A stretch of DNA of 64,000 bases from Flavobacterium tyrosinilyticum (GTDB lineage: Bacteria > Bacteroidota > Bacteroidia > Flavobacteriales > Flavobacteriaceae): the NCBI RefSeq assembly GCF_023656565.1, contig NZ_JAMOKG010000001.1, positions 750,456-814,455 on the forward strand. Reading direction: 5' to 3'. A program made the position numbers and the translations under genes. Positions 53,247 through 62,471 of this stretch are shown here, piece by piece. How positions within the stretch are numbered: the first letter of the stretch is position 1; every line of letters begins with the position of its first letter. The notes under the pieces were generated by a model. It was not told the DNA's origin and did not search any database. It saw only the letters and a program-made list of their open reading frames with translations.

Positions 53247-55819
53247 TCGGTTTCTTTTTTAATATTTTGTGCTTTATAAAGCAAATCTGTCGCCTGAAAC
53301 AATTTACGTTTCAAGATCGGACTAAAATTAGGGTTTTCTTTTAAGAATCGCTGTACTTCATCAAAAGCAAATTTCGACGAATATTTCCCAACGGTATTAT
53401 CCAGCCAATCTTTCGGGAAAAAAATATCTCCCGTGCGCTGGATTTCATCAACCAAATCTAGTGAAAATCTAAGATACTTTTGTGCACTTCCTTGACGAAG
53501 CGGATGATTTACATTTGCCAAACCTACAGAAACCCAAGATTCTTTTTCACGATTAGAATCCTCTTTTAATGATTCGATAAAGGCATTTCGAACCGATTCA
53601 TCTTTTGATAAAGATGGAAGCAAAAACTCAAAACGCTTTTGTTTATCCGGATTTGTGAAAGATGTTCTGGTTTTCTCCAAAATTTCATCGGCTTTTGGAT
53701 GTTCAAAAATCGCGAGATTCATCGCCATATTGGTATAATCGTCTTCATTTAATTTCAAATTCGAAATCGAAATTTCTCTGTTCCAAATTTTATATAAACT
53801 GGCTTTAGCCGAATTAGAATAGGCAATTGAGCTAAATAATCCAAATAAAGTCTTTTTGATATTCGCAGATAAATTGGCCTGTAAACGCTCATATAAAACA
53901 CCTTCAAGCTGTTTCTGAACTTTACTTTCTTGTTTTTCTGTCAATAATCTCCAATAAATCGTATTTAAACTTCCTGCCGCCATTCTCAAAACCAATTCGT
54001 TTTGTTCTGTTTGAATTCCTTTTACAAAACATTCAAAAGCTTTTTCTGGCGAAACATTGCCAATCAAAGTATTTTCATAAAGATTACTATAACTAGAAGC
54101 TCTTGCCATTTCATCTTTTAAATCAGCAATATAATTTAAATTGTTCCCGTCAAGCGGAAAAACGCCGTACCCGAAACCATTATAATTGTAAACAATGGCG
54201 ATCGGTTTTTCAAGTCCGATAGCTTCTTTTACGATCGTATTTTTATCATTAATATTACCTGATAAAACTTTTACCTCCTTAGCATAAACTAAACCAATCT
54301 GAAAAACCTGAGGCCAGATATTCTCTGATTTATCTTCGGCTTGCTGTATAATTTCAAACTTCTTGATTTTGTTTTGCGTGTCATATTCTATTTGATCCGT
54401 AAAAATGGCTCTTCCCGATTTATTTACCCAGACATCGCTCCATTTTTTCATATCCAAAGGCGTTTCGGCATCTAGAAGTTCCACTAAGTTATTCCAATCG
54501 GCATTGTCGTTGGCATATTTCTGAATGTATTTTTCGATTCCTTTCTGAAAAGCTTCCTTACCCATCGAAGCTTCTAACTGACGCATCATAATGGGTGCTT
54601 TGTTGTAAATAATGGCTCCATATAGCGAACCCGCATCTTTTAAATTCGCCAAATGCTGTTTGATAGGATGTGTTCCTAAAGATCGATCTTCCGCGAAAGC
54701 GCTAGGATAATGCGCCGTAAAAAATTGCAGATTATGATTGACTTTCGGAAAAATCGGATTCATGATTTTATCGGCCATAAAGTTGGCAAAAACCTCTTTC
54801 ATCCAAACGTCGTCAAACCATTTCATCGTAACAAAATCGCCAAACCACATGTGTGAAGTTTCGTGTGCAATTAGCTTTGCACGATTTAGTTTTTCGCTGT
54901 CGGTTGCGCTGTTGTCCAAAAACAAAGTCGATTCTCTGTATTGAATCGCGCCGACATGCTCCATTCCACCATATTGAAAAACAGGAATCGAAGCAAAATC
55001 TAACTTCTGAAACGGAAATTTATAATTGGTATATTTTTCTAAAAAGTCTAACGATTGCTGATGTAAATTGAAAATAGTATCAGCGCTTACGCGAAATTTC
55101 TCCGGACTATTTTCACGATACAACATCGTCATTTCTAAACCTGGCTTTCGTGTCGCGCTTTTGAATTTTCCTGCAACAAAAGAGAATAAATAGGTACTCA
55201 TTTTGTCCGATTCTCCAAAAGTATAAGACGTAAAACCACCTTTTTCAAGTTTCTCTACGACATTGGCTCCAGCCAAAACCGACCAATCTTTTGGCACAGA
55301 AAGCTTTAGTTTATAAATCGCTTTTAAATCGGGCTGATCAAAGCAAGGAAACAATGTACTCGCGCGGTCTGGAACTAATAAAGTATATAAAAAATCGTCA
55401 TTTCTATTTAATGACAAATTACCTGCTATAAATGAAATTGAAATGCTATTTTTTCCTGAAACTAAGGCCGAAGAATCAATCACAATATGGCCATTTTCGT
55501 GTACAATTGAAACCTTTTTTCCATTGGCTTCAATTGCTTGTATGTTTTCCGTTTTCTCTTTAAAATCTAAATAAACATAACGATAAGGATGATTTGGCAA
55601 AGTTACTCCTAAAACCAAATTGGCTTTAATTTGTTCTTCTTTTTTATTCGGAATTTCAAATGAAAGTCCGTAAGTGACATCTGAGATTTCCTGTTTTCTA
55701 TAATTAGCCAATGACTCTGAAACACCTTTATCCAAAAGGTAAACCTGTATTTCTTTTGACTGAGAAAAACTATTGAAAATCAAGATAAAAAAACAAAGAA
55801 AGCTGTAGAAAATTTTCAT
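53243..55819 (-). CDS. M1 family metallo-aminopeptidase
   Basis: The 858-residue protein has a signal peptide (about 1-20). The substrate-binding motif GGMEH lies at 284-288 and the zinc site HETSH at 319-323 with the third ligand E342 at the usual spacing. It removes N-terminal amino acids in the periplasm. Length matches Bacteroidota M1 enzymes. Translation is coupled to the DUF58 gene by a 4-nt overlap. Confidence 0.93.
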   Translation of the reverse strand: MKIFYSFLCFFILIFNSFSQSKEIQVYLLDKGVSESLANYRKQEISDVTYGLSFEIPNKKEEQIKANLVLGVTLPNHPYRYVYLDFKEKTENIQAIEANGKKVSIVHENGHIVIDSSALVSGKNSISISFIAGNLSLNRNDDFLYTLLVPDRASTLFPCFDQPDLKAIYKLKLSVPKDWSVLAGANVVEKLEKGGFTSYTFGESDKMSTYLFSFVAGKFKSATRKPGLEMTMLYRENSPEKFRVSADTIFNLHQQSLDFLEKYTNYKFPFQKLDFASIPVFQYGGMEHVGAIQYRESTLFLDNSATDSEKLNRAKLIAHETSHMWFGDFVTMKWFDDVWMKEVFANFMADKIMNPIFPKVNHNLQFFTAHYPSAFAEDRSLGTHPIKQHLANLKDAGSLYGAIIYNKAPIMMRQLEASMGKEAFQKGIEKYIQKYANDNADWNNLVELLDAETPLDMKKWSDVWVNKSGRAIFTDQIEYDTQNKIKKFEIIQQAEDKSENIWPQVFQIGLVYAKEVKVLSGNINDKNTIVKEAIGLEKPIAIVYNYNGFGYGVFPLDGNNLNYIADLKDEMARASSYSNLYENTLIGNVSPEKAFECFVKGIQTEQNELVLRMAAGSLNTIYWRLLTEKQESKVQKQLEGVLYERLQANLSANIKKTLFGLFSSIAYSNSAKASLYKIWNREISISNLKLNEDDYTNMAMNLAIFEHPKADEILEKTRTSFTNPDKQKRFEFLLPSLSKDESVRNAFIESLKEDSNREKESWVSVGLANVNHPLRQGSAQKYLRFSLDLVDEIQRTGDIFFPKDWLDNTVGKYSSKFAFDEVQRFLKENPNFSPILKRKLFQATDLLYKAQNIKKETE

Positions 55820-55880
55820 TTTTAAGGAATATAAGATTTGCTAAAATTAACAAAAGCATTGATTTTTTACAAACAATTAC

Positions 55881-55933
55881 TGCAACAACATTGCATTTAA
55901 AAATAAGATTTCTATATTTGCAACACTATTGCA
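55881..55933 (+). promoter_or_regulatory. Double palindromic operator over a promoter (metalloregulator-type)
   Basis: Two 15-bp palindromes, TGCAACAACATTGCA (55881-55895) and TGCAACACTATTGCA (55919-55933), share the form TGCAA-N5-TTGCA. The promoter TTG (55891-55893), 19 bp, TATATTTG (55913-55920) runs between and under them: the first covers -33, the second covers the end of -7 and the start region. Such placement is that of a repressor; the genes downstream suggest a Zur-type protein. Inference, not proven. Confidence 0.7.
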
Positions 55934-55973
55934 TTAATTCTGACTATAAAATGGTCAGAAGCAATCTCGACGA

Positions 55974-56324
55974 ATGAAAAAGAAACTTAAAATTATTAAT
56001 CTCTTTATGCCTTTAATCGTATTGTTCGCAATACTTTTTCCGGCTATCCATTCGTATGAGCATATTTTAGACACTCATAATTGCAAAGAGAAATTAGAGT
56101 TTTCTGTTTCCGAAAAACCGCAATTTAAAGCCAAACTACATTCGTTTCATAAATGTTCAATTTGTGATTTTAAATTCAGCGCTGTTGGTACCTTTGAGTT
56201 TACTGTTTTTCAGTTTTTCAAAAATAATCCTGTTGTAAAACACCTTAGTTTTTACAGCAAACCACATTTTACATTTTTTAAGGGCTCTTTATTTTCCCTT
56301 CGAGCCCCGCCTTTTACACTTTAG
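55974..56324 (+). CDS. Small Cys/His-rich membrane protein of the zinc-type locus
   Basis: The 116-residue protein has one membrane helix (about 10-27) and possible metal ligands H26, H30, H35, C37, H56, H59 and the CSIC pair (C61, C64). I do not recognise a domain with certainty; related small proteins often stand before metal-uptake receptors. It lies right behind the double operator. A 463-bp gap separates it from the lipoprotein genes, so joint transcription is not certain. Confidence 0.65.
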   Translation: MKKKLKIINLFMPLIVLFAILFPAIHSYEHILDTHNCKEKLEFSVSEKPQFKAKLHSFHKCSICDFKFSAVGTFEFTVFQFFKNNPVVKHLSFYSKPHFTFFKGSLFSLRAPPFTL

Positions 56325-56787
56325 TATTTTTTTGTGTTCTCAATTGCCTAGGCAATTCGGCTATTTAGTTGTTTTTATGATTTCAAAATCTTAAAACATT
56401 CAAAGGCTATTTTATTCATTTTAAGCATTTAATACAACATATTGATATTGATATTGATATTGATATTGATATTGACATTGAAATAGCGTTTTCTACACAA
56501 AAAAAACTTCCAAATTTTTATCGATTAACACATTCTGAACTAAATCCTTATTCAGGTTTCTAGTTCGCGCTGTTGCTTAATCAGAGAAAAGAAATATGTC
56601 GCCTCTCTGAGGCTTTTTCTTAGGTCGTAAATCTTTTTTCTATAAATATTTCGTCCCTCCGGGACTTAGCCAAATATCCAATTTTCTACCAGTATTCCGT
56701 CACAATGGGACTGGAATATTGAAATCGCTATGCCCTTTTTGTAACCCAAATACCCTTTATAAAATGATCAAAATCAAATCAGAAAAA
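56325..56787. repeat. Gene-free gap with a hexamer array and a palindromic remnant
   Basis: A tandem array of attgat (seven units, the first five perfect) lies at 56441-56482. A segment near 56570-56710 holds gtccctccgggac (56653-56665), a dispersed-repeat type of text. No promoter with both boxes is seen before the gene at 56788. Confidence 0.65.
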
Positions 56788-57708
56788 ATGAAAACAACAA
56801 AACTCATTTTGGCTTCACTCTTTGCTGCAATTACTTTTTCAAGTTGTAGTAATGACGATTCCGAAAAAGAACAGGCAATTCCCACCATTGATAAAATCGA
56901 ACTTGGTCTTGGCAACAACGAAACAGCAACTATCGGCGCAGATTTCCATTTTAATGCAGAAGTGACAGCTGCTTATAAAATCGAAAATGTACAAGTTAAG
57001 ATTATACAAAAAAGCACCGAAACGTATTCTAAAATATGGTCACATGAAATTACTTGGACGCAATATGCAGGTGCAAAAAACGCAACGGTTCACAAACATT
57101 TTGATATTCCCGAAGATGCTGCAGAAGGAAAATATGATTTCATCATTATCATAAACGATCAAAACGGAACCAAGCTGGAAGTAAAGAAAAACCTAACGAT
57201 TTACAAACTAGAAAATATTCCTGTAAAACCAGTAGCTTCAGTATTCACGCTTTTTATAAATGACACATTTATGTATCGAAAAGGCAAATTTTCTGATGAG
57301 ACGGCTAAATACAAAAACAACGACATTTTCAGTTCGCAAGTAACGCTTGAAGGCGTAAAAGGCGACGGAATTATGTATTTGCTTTTGATTAATAAAAATA
57401 CCAAACACAACCCAGAAAGTGTAGATCAGATTGATTTTAGCAAAGTGATTGTCTATGATGTTTTCGAACATAAAAATATGGCAGATGTAGGTCAATTTTC
57501 TAACATTCCGTGGGACGGTACAAAATTTCTGAGAGAAACTCCAAAGCTTACTATTGGTGCCGCAAAAGATAACAATTTACCAGTTCCACAAGATTTGGTT
57601 GCTAATAAATCTTGGACTTCTGGCAACTATACTTTCTTGGTTTTGTATAAAAATACGACGTACAATATCAACTTTTCGCAATCTCTTGAGCTTCCATTTG
57701 CACTTTAA
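56788..57708 (+). CDS. DUF4625 lipoprotein 1
   Basis: ATG 56788 gives 306 residues with lipobox FSSC (C20). Two beta-rich parts follow; the first (about 30-145) has the DUF4625 look (HFNAEVTAAYKIENVQVKI, AEGKYDFIIIINDQNG), the second is of unknown kind. The long frame from 56719 is less likely since it hides the signal peptide. It is followed 15 bp later by a second DUF4625 gene and then by a TonB receptor. Confidence 0.75.
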   Translation: MKTTKLILASLFAAITFSSCSNDDSEKEQAIPTIDKIELGLGNNETATIGADFHFNAEVTAAYKIENVQVKIIQKSTETYSKIWSHEITWTQYAGAKNATVHKHFDIPEDAAEGKYDFIIIINDQNGTKLEVKKNLTIYKLENIPVKPVASVFTLFINDTFMYRKGKFSDETAKYKNNDIFSSQVTLEGVKGDGIMYLLLINKNTKHNPESVDQIDFSKVIVYDVFEHKNMADVGQFSNIPWDGTKFLRETPKLTIGAAKDNNLPVPQDLVANKSWTSGNYTFLVLYKNTTYNINFSQSLELPFAL

Positions 57709-57723
57709 TTCCAATCTAAAAAT

Positions 57724-58194
57724 ATGAAAAAGATACAATTTCTTTTAGGTGTTTTGGCACTTGCTTTTATTTCATCATGTTCCAGTGATACTGCAGAAAT
57801 CGATACAGAATATCCTGTAATTGACATCACTGGAGCGAATGCTTTTCCGATTCAATGCAGTACAATTGAGCGCGGACAAACCTTCACGTTTAAAGCCACT
57901 TTTACTGATAATGTTGCTTTAGGTTCTTACAGTCTGGATATTCACCACAATTTTGACCATCACACGCACAGTACAGAAGTAGCGAGCTGTTATATGGAAG
58001 CGGTAAAAAAACCTGTAAAACCAATGCTTTTCATCAACAATTACACTATTCCTGATGGTTTAAAAAGTTACGAAGCAACAGCACAAATCACCATTCCTGC
58101 CGATGTTGATCCTGGAGATTATCATTTTATGATCCGCTTGACGGATAAAGAAGGCTGGCAAACACTGAAAGGTTTAAGTATTAAAATTTTATAA
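57724..58194 (+). CDS. DUF4625 lipoprotein 2, His-rich
   Basis: The 156-residue protein has lipobox SSC (C19) and a DUF4625 domain that fills the rest (TFKATFTDNVALGSYSLDIHHNFDHHTHS, ending DPGDYHFMIRLTDKEGW). A cluster of histidines (H74, H75, H79, H80, H82) could bind a metal such as zinc. It sits 10 bp before the receptor gene, in the same unit. Confidence 0.8.
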   Translation: MKKIQFLLGVLALAFISSCSSDTAEIDTEYPVIDITGANAFPIQCSTIERGQTFTFKATFTDNVALGSYSLDIHHNFDHHTHSTEVASCYMEAVKKPVKPMLFINNYTIPDGLKSYEATAQITIPADVDPGDYHFMIRLTDKEGWQTLKGLSIKIL

Positions 58195-58204
58195 GATCAG
58201 ATTA

Positions 58205-60412
58205 ATGAAGAATGCCCTATCCATTTATTGGAAATATTATTTTTTACTCCTCAGTTTATTGGTTTCAAGCGAAGTTTTTACCCAAAATCAGCCATCAGAA
58301 AAAAAACCAGAAATCAAAGAGCTTGACGAAGTTTTAGTTAACGGAAATTCTGCCGAAAAACGCAAAAAAGAAGAATCGCTGAATGTTGAAACGGTAAACA
58401 ATAGCTTCATTCAACGTAATCTTGGCGGAAGCCTTATGCAATCGTTGCAGAAATTGCCAGGCGTTAAAACTATTTCCATTGGTTCTGGAGGTTCTAAACC
58501 GCTTATTCGTGGCTTGAGTTTCAATCAGGTTATTGTAGTGGAGAATGGCTTGAAACACGAAGGACAACAATGGGGCGCAGATCACGGCTTGGAAATCGAT
58601 CAATATGCTGTCAATCGGGTAGAAATTATAAAAGGTCCTTCTTCATTTATTTACGGATCTGATGCTGTGGGCGGTGCAATTAACATTAAACCTTTACCTC
58701 TGCCGTCGCAAAACACTTTTGGCGGAAGCGTTGATCTTACGGGAAAAAGCAATAATGCACAATTTGGAAGCTCCATTAATTTATTTGGAAGAAACGAAAA
58801 TTGGTTCTTCGATTCTCGAGTTACCACAATGGATTACGGCGATTATCGCGTTCCGACCGATGTGGTTCATGTGTATAGTTATGCTGTTCAATTATACAAA
58901 AATCATTTGCGAAATACGGCTGGAAAAGAACTTGATTTCCATTTGAGTACAGGTTATTCTGGAGAACATTTTAAATCGGTTTTCTATTTCAGCAATGTGC
59001 ACACCAAAAGCGGATTTTTTGCGAATGCGCACGGGCTAGAACCTCGAAATGTAGATCTAGAATTACACGACAAATCGAACCGTGATATTTTGATGCCATA
59101 TCAGCAAGTCAATCATTTAAAGGTTAGCAATACGACTTCTTTTCAATTCAGAAATCATGCTTTTGAGACGCAGATTGGTTTTCAGAATAACTTTAGAAGA
59201 GAGTACAGCCATTACGTAAATCACGGATATATGCCAGCAATTTATCCGGAAGATATGTACGCTCCTCAAGATTTGGAACGCCAATACGATAAAGATGTCT
59301 GGTCGTTTTCTGCTAAAGACGAATTTAGAATTCAAAATCATCAAATTACGGTCGGTTCGAATTTAGCTTTTCAGCAAAATGAAATCGGCGGATGGAGTTT
59401 TTTAATTCCTGCTTTCACGCAATTCAATGCTGGTTTATTTGCTTACGATAAAATTGAACTGAACGAAAAATGGTTTCTAAATGGCGCTGTTCGTTACGAC
59501 TACGGAAAAATTAAAATGAAATCGCATTACGATTGGTTTCAAAGTCCCGTTTCAGAAAACAATCAAACTCATTTAGAATATTTACAGCGTTCTGAAGATT
59601 TGACCAAAACTTTTGACAGTTTTACGTGGTCGATTGGTGCAAATTATAATCCTGGAAAGCTTTCGCTGAAAGCCAATTTGGGTTCGAGTTTTAGAATGCC
59701 GATTGCCAAAGAATTGGCTTCAAACGGTGTAAATTATCATTATTTCCGATTCGAAAAAGGGAATCCGAATTTGAATGCAGAGCGTTCGTATCAATTGGAT
59801 TTGGGAATGGAATGGAATCAGCAAAACTGGTCTTTTCAACTGACGCCGTTTGTGAACTATTTTCCAAATTTCATTTATCTGAATCCGACTTCCGCTCATG
59901 ATATTTATTATGGTGCAGGAAATCAGGTTTTTGAATATGAACAAAGTAAAATCTTTCGTTATGGTGCGGAATTGCAGACGAGATATTATTTCCTAAATTC
60001 TTTAAGTGTAGAAATCGGTGCCGAATATCTTTATTCAGAACAAAAATCGGGCAGTAAAAAAGGCTATACACTCCCGTTTTCTCCACCGCCTTCTGTTTTG
60101 TTGGGATTGAATTACGAACCTCAAATATCCTTTTTAAAAGAACCTTACTTTTCTTTTGATTATCGCTTTACGGCACAACAAAACAATATCGTTCCGCCTG
60201 AGAAAAAAACGGCTGAAAGTCATGTGTTCAATTTGGCTTTTGGTTCAAAAGTTAAGACAGGAAAACAGGATATCAGCATCAATATTCAGATCCAGAATTT
60301 ATTTAACACGAGATATTTAAATCACACCAGCTTTTATCGACTTATCGAACTTCCAGAAGCGGGACGAAACATTATTGTTTCTATGAAGATTCCGTTTTCG
60401 GTTTCGAGATAA
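58205..60412 (+). CDS. TonB-dependent receptor, ZnuD-like
   Basis: The 735-residue outer-membrane protein has a signal peptide (about 1-27), a plug (LGGSLMQSLQKLPGVKTISIGSGGSKPLIRG, and QQWGADHGLEID, GSDAVGGAI) and a barrel ending with RNIIVSMKIPFSVSR. The GADHGLEID stretch and the His-rich first loops (EHFKS, NVHTKSGF, HGLEPRN, HDKSNR) resemble ZnuD-type zinc receptors. Neighbour genes support metal uptake. No CarboxypepD domain. The ligand is inferred, not proven. Confidence 0.85.
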   Translation: MKNALSIYWKYYFLLLSLLVSSEVFTQNQPSEKKPEIKELDEVLVNGNSAEKRKKEESLNVETVNNSFIQRNLGGSLMQSLQKLPGVKTISIGSGGSKPLIRGLSFNQVIVVENGLKHEGQQWGADHGLEIDQYAVNRVEIIKGPSSFIYGSDAVGGAINIKPLPLPSQNTFGGSVDLTGKSNNAQFGSSINLFGRNENWFFDSRVTTMDYGDYRVPTDVVHVYSYAVQLYKNHLRNTAGKELDFHLSTGYSGEHFKSVFYFSNVHTKSGFFANAHGLEPRNVDLELHDKSNRDILMPYQQVNHLKVSNTTSFQFRNHAFETQIGFQNNFRREYSHYVNHGYMPAIYPEDMYAPQDLERQYDKDVWSFSAKDEFRIQNHQITVGSNLAFQQNEIGGWSFLIPAFTQFNAGLFAYDKIELNEKWFLNGAVRYDYGKIKMKSHYDWFQSPVSENNQTHLEYLQRSEDLTKTFDSFTWSIGANYNPGKLSLKANLGSSFRMPIAKELASNGVNYHYFRFEKGNPNLNAERSYQLDLGMEWNQQNWSFQLTPFVNYFPNFIYLNPTSAHDIYYGAGNQVFEYEQSKIFRYGAELQTRYYFLNSLSVEIGAEYLYSEQKSGSKKGYTLPFSPPPSVLLGLNYEPQISFLKEPYFSFDYRFTAQQNNIVPPEKKTAESHVFNLAFGSKVKTGKQDISINIQIQNLFNTRYLNHTSFYRLIELPEAGRNIIVSMKIPFSVSR

Positions 60413-60463
60413 GTCCAACCATTCAAAAATCAATTATTTACAAATTTTAAACCCTTTATTACA

Positions 60464-61687
60464 ATGAAAAACAATTTTTACAAACTGCTTTTTTTATTCG
60501 CTGTGTCGCTTTTTGCGGTTTCGTGCAGCAACGACGATGACAACCACGATGATCATGATCACGATCACGACACTTCTGAAGAACATACATTTGTTCGAGT
60601 TTTACTTTCTGACGAAAAAACTGCAGAGTTAACGCTTTTTGATCCGCATGAAGATAAAATCAGTTCTTTTACGGCAAAATTCCCAAAATCATCTTTGTAC
60701 ACAACAGAATCTGGACGTTTTGCAGGAATTGTTCACAGAGACAATAATTTCGTAGAAACTTTTGACAGCGGATTGGAATTGCACGGCGATCATATTGATG
60801 TTGATGATGTTCCTAAATTTGGAATTTTAGCGACAAGCGCATTAAAACCAACGCATTTTAAAAGTAAAATCGGCGAAATCCTGACTTTTAATGATGGCGA
60901 CGGAACGCTTTCTGTTGGTAAAGAAGCCGATGTAAACAAAGCTGGTTCAACTTTCAAAACGATAAATGCAGGTTTATTGGCACATCACGGTGCAATGGCA
61001 ACTTTTACTAATGGAACTTATGCGATTACGGTAAAAGATAATTCGGTTACAGGAACGCTTCCTGAAAAAGTAAAAATTATTGACAACACCGGAAAAACAC
61101 TTTTTGATGCTAAAATTGCGACAAAAGGAATTCACGGAAATGCTTCAGATGGTGTTTATGCTGTTTTTGGTTCGTCAAGCGGAATTTTGGTTGTAGAAAG
61201 CAACGGAAATCAAAAACTAATCGATCATCCAGCAGATTTTGGAACAGCTTGGTTTGGGAGTATCTTAGAAACGGCTTCTGCTGGAAAATTCATTGGGTAT
61301 ACTGCTGCAAAAGGCGCTTATTTAATTGATGTTGTGGCTAATACTGTAAAACCAATTATTGCGAACACAACCATTATGCAATGTAAAGTAAGTTACGATC
61401 ATAAAAAACTGGCTGTTTTATTGCATTCTGGAGAATTTAAACTTTACGACATCAGCAGTTTGCAAGCGATAAAAGAAACTAAAGCAACTGCAGAAACAGC
61501 TACAGATGCAACACTAAAACCTCAAATGGCAGTTACAGACCGTTTTGCTTACATTACTTCGCCAACAACTGGAGAACTAGTACAGGTAAATCTTTCGACA
61601 TTGGCAATCAAAAAGACTAAGGTTTCTAGCACGCCTTATATGATTACGGTTTTGGGTTATGAAAACAGTGAAACTCACAGCCACTAA
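60464..61687 (+). CDS. His-rich lipoprotein with AztD-like beta-propeller
   Basis: The 407-residue protein has lipobox AVSC (C21) and an Asp/His-rich linker (about 24-41, HDDHDHDHDTSEEH), then repeating beta blades. The motifs ELHGDHIDV, GLLAHHGAM, and KGIHGNASDGVYAVFGSSSG match the order of metal-site text in the zinc chaperone AztD (a beta-propeller that hands zinc to AztC). Here no aztABC genes follow. It is 51 bp after the receptor gene. Likely holds zinc in the periplasm; homology should be tested. Confidence 0.75.
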   Translation: MKNNFYKLLFLFAVSLFAVSCSNDDDNHDDHDHDHDTSEEHTFVRVLLSDEKTAELTLFDPHEDKISSFTAKFPKSSLYTTESGRFAGIVHRDNNFVETFDSGLELHGDHIDVDDVPKFGILATSALKPTHFKSKIGEILTFNDGDGTLSVGKEADVNKAGSTFKTINAGLLAHHGAMATFTNGTYAITVKDNSVTGTLPEKVKIIDNTGKTLFDAKIATKGIHGNASDGVYAVFGSSSGILVVESNGNQKLIDHPADFGTAWFGSILETASAGKFIGYTAAKGAYLIDVVANTVKPIIANTTIMQCKVSYDHKKLAVLLHSGEFKLYDISSLQAIKETKATAETATDATLKPQMAVTDRFAYITSPTTGELVQVNLSTLAIKKTKVSSTPYMITVLGYENSETHSH

Positions 61688-61718
61688 TTGATTTTAGAGC
61701 AACTCTTGCGATTATTTT

Positions 61719-61846
61719 AACACATAGAAACATAGCTTATCTTTGAGTGTAGAGGCGTTTCACTTTTTTAAAAGCACATAGCTATGTGTAAAAACTAGTT
61801 TTCTCTAAACTCTTTTATGAGCATAAAATCTATGTTTCTATGTGTT
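61719..61846. repeat. Intergenic inverted repeat, cacatagaaacatag family
   Basis: Perfect 17-nt arms at 61719-61735 (aacacatagaaacatag) and 61830-61846 lie past the AztD-like gene, with a second, smaller palindrome (acatagctatgt) inside. Confidence 0.75.
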
Positions 61847-61870
61847 TAAAAAACTTAACATATAAAAAAT

Positions 61871-61902
61871 AAAAAAGGTTTGACTTTCGTCAAACCTTTT
61901 TT
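61871..61902. terminator. Bidirectional terminator between the zinc locus and trxA
   Basis: The 14-bp stem aaaaaaggtttgac (61871-61884 with 61889-61902) has a 4-nt loop and A-run/T-run feet. Confidence 0.85.
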
Positions 61903-61922
61903 ATATCAATCGTAATCTAAGA

Positions 61923-62240
61923 TTACAATAAAGCGTCTAAACTATCTGCGTAGGTTTGTTTCGGAGCTACTCCTACTTGTTTTCCTACTACTTCACCGTT
62001 ATGAAACACCAAAACGGTTGGTATGTTACGCACACCATATTTTGCAGCAAATTCTTGGTTAGCATCTACATCTACTTTACCAACAACTACTTTACCAGCG
62101 TACTCTTCGCTTAATTGGTCAATGATTGGACCAACCATTCTACAAGGACCACACCATGCTGCCCAAAAATCTACCATTACTGGTTTATCTGATTTCAAAA
62201 CTACTTCATCAAAAGTAGCATCTGTTATTGCTAATGCCAT
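61923..62240 (-). CDS. trxA: Thioredoxin
   Basis: The 105-residue cytoplasmic protein carries the redox motif WCGPC (about 29-33) in VMVDFWAAWCGPCRMVGP, the cis-proline stretch VRNIPTVLVF, and no signal peptide. Full length for TrxA. It reduces protein disulfides. Confidence 0.95.
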   Translation of the reverse strand: MALAITDATFDEVVLKSDKPVMVDFWAAWCGPCRMVGPIIDQLSEEYAGKVVVGKVDVDANQEFAAKYGVRNIPTVLVFHNGEVVGKQVGVAPKQTYADSLDALL

Positions 62241-62471
62241 AATATATTAAGATTAAAATTAGGTTTGAATATTTAACTTTCAAACTACAGTACAAATTTA
62301 AAAATTTAAAATAAATCAAACACCATTACTAAATTAGTTTTCGTTATAAATGTATTATCATTAATTATGAGCCACATAGCTTTAAAATTACAATATATTT
62401 ATCTGAAAATCAAACCAATAAAAAGTTAAAGTTTTTTGTAGTATCTTTAATACATCCAAAATTCGGCTACT

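Noticed and set aside
56441..56482. CRISPR-like array
   Set aside because: Units are a 6-bp tandem repeat without spacers.
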